Both the position numbers and the translations under genes were made by a program. A stretch of 64,000 nucleotides of DNA from an uncultured Collinsella sp. GTDB lineage: Bacteria; Actinomycetota; Coriobacteriia; Coriobacteriales; Coriobacteriaceae. Positions 63,432 through 64,000 of this stretch are shown in pieces. Location of the stretch: positions 1 to 64,000 of the forward strand of contig CAKTVQ010000003.1 of assembly GCA_934630375.1 (NCBI GenBank). Reading direction: 5' to 3'. A model generated the notes under the pieces. It searched no databases and had not been told where the DNA came from. It saw nothing but the letters and a program-made list of their open reading frames with translations. The first letter of the stretch is position 1; each line of letters starts with the position of its first letter.

Positions 63432-63530
63432 GACCGCCCGAGCCACGGCACCTTGCCTTTCAATCGTCGGGCATGACCTCAAGGTCTATGCCCTTCCCTT
63501 TCAAGGCAATCTGCCGCACCTCGGGCGGTC
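63432..63530. repeat. Nested hairpin element 2 after cysS
   Basis: Outer arms of 28 bases (63432-63459 and 63503-63530) pair at about 23 positions, including GACCGCCCGAG and TTGCCTT. The inner hairpin is GGGCAT/ATGCCC with GACC/GGTC inside (63469-63493). It lies 5 bases after element 1 with the same architecture and size. Confidence 0.7.
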
Positions 63531-63574
63531 GATCTATTTGTTTCGTTTGATAGTTGTATTTAGGAGGTCGCTTT

Positions 63575-64000
63575 ATGGCCGACAATCGCAAGCGTGCGCC
63601 TCGTGGCGGCAAGCAGGCCGCTTCTGGCTCGCGTCCGATTCGCCGCAATGATCGCGCTGCCGCTTCCAAGGGCCAGCGCGATCGCGCCCAGGCCGCACGT
63701 CCGCAGCGCGATCGCAACCGCGACGCTGTCCAGGCTCCCAAGGGCGAGTTTATCGAAGGCCGTCGTGCTGCCGCCGAGGCGCTACGCACTGGTTTTCCCA
63801 TCAAGTGCGCGCTCGTTGCCGAGGGTGGAGAGCGCGATGCCGCCTTGTCGCACCTGGTCGACGATCTCAACGCCGCGGGTGTCCGCATTAAGTATGTGCC
63901 GCGCGCGCAGCTCGACGCACTGTCGAGCCATGGCGCTCACCAGGGCATTGCGCTCGAGGTTGGCAACTTCCCCTATGCCGATGTCGCCGATATCCTCGAT
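63575..64000 (+). CDS. rlmB: 23S rRNA 2'-O-methyltransferase RlmB/TrmH family (3' end outside window)
   Basis: The frame is open to the last base, giving the first 142 residues. A basic, Arg/Lys/Ala-rich N-terminus (about 50 residues) precedes the SpoU substrate-binding domain: GEFIEGRRAAAEALRTGFPIKC, then VRIKYVPRAQLDALSSHGAHQGIALEV. The SAM-binding knot would follow outside. RlmB methylates G2251 (E. coli numbering) of 23S rRNA, and its place after cysS is the usual one. A GGAGG site precedes ATG 63575. Confidence 0.88.
   Translation, partial: MADNRKRAPRGGKQAASGSRPIRRNDRAAASKGQRDRAQAARPQRDRNRDAVQAPKGEFIEGRRAAAEALRTGFPIKCALVAEGGERDAALSHLVDDLNAAGVRIKYVPRAQLDALSSHGAHQGIALEVGNFPYADVADILD

Overview
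The window reads as a chromosomal stretch of a GC-rich, Gram-positive anaerobe of the class Coriobacteriia, most like Collinsella. This is an inference from gene content and style: MEP isoprenoid genes, an Asp23/AmaP/DUF2273 envelope-stress cluster, Veg next to ispE, the disA-ispD-ispF-cysS-rlmB order, a 2-hydroxyacyl-CoA dehydratase activase-like protein, and a LAXTG-type sortase substrate. Almost all coding space is housekeeping. There are no phage, CRISPR or transposase genes. The unusual material lies between the genes.

Layout. 1-5.4 kb: the 3' part of a dehydratase activase-like gene, an arylsulfotransferase remnant, a small membrane-anchored unknown, and a DUF389 membrane protein on the minus strand. 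5.7-9.2 kb: an 1151-aa surface protein with signal peptide, two coiled-coil blocks around a CAP/SCP domain and a LAQTG anchor; it carries a 9-G tract that looks like a phase-variation switch. 9.4-25.2 kb: OPT transporter, coaX, dCMP deaminase, Nfu, lgt, a large membrane protein, yebC, the AmaP/DUF2273/Asp23 cluster, YitT, a zinc-ribbon membrane protein, an M20 peptidase and an amidohydrolase. 25.4-28.3 kb: groES-groEL flanked by large palindromes. 28.5-32.9 kb: an FMN riboswitch, ribU, a fused double-ATPase EcfA, ecfT, and two FMN-binding-type split-barrel proteins. 33-38 kb: argCJBD behind a tandem ARG-box-like operator. 38-39 kb: a noncoding region with a MITE-like inverted repeat, a tandem duplication carrying the 3' end of tRNA-Val, and tRNA-Val. 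39-46.6 kb: asnB, murE, a HAD phosphatase, murI, rph, rdgB, dtd. 46.7-51 kb: veg, ispE, tRNA-Pro, tatA, greA, lysS (with an extra C-terminal tRNA-binding domain). 51.4-56.8 kb: a ThrE-type exporter, a DUF2798-like membrane protein behind a leader terminator, clpC. 57-64 kb: pepD, mntP behind a yybP-ykoY manganese riboswitch, disA, ispD, ispF, cysS, and the start of rlmB.

The most notable signal is a dispersed hairpin family with at least eight copies. The stem (8-13 bp) differs from copy to copy but stays self-complementary. The loop is always exactly 13 nt and keeps a GGGGAC(A/G)GG-like core. Four copies begin in or within 2 nt of the upstream gene's TAA stop codon, and two more begin about 10 nt after a stop. 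Other intergenic observations are several two-tier (nested) palindromes with perfect arms of up to 40 bp, a 239-bp and a 216-bp element bounded by imperfect inverted repeats, and the tRNA-Val 3'-end duplications.
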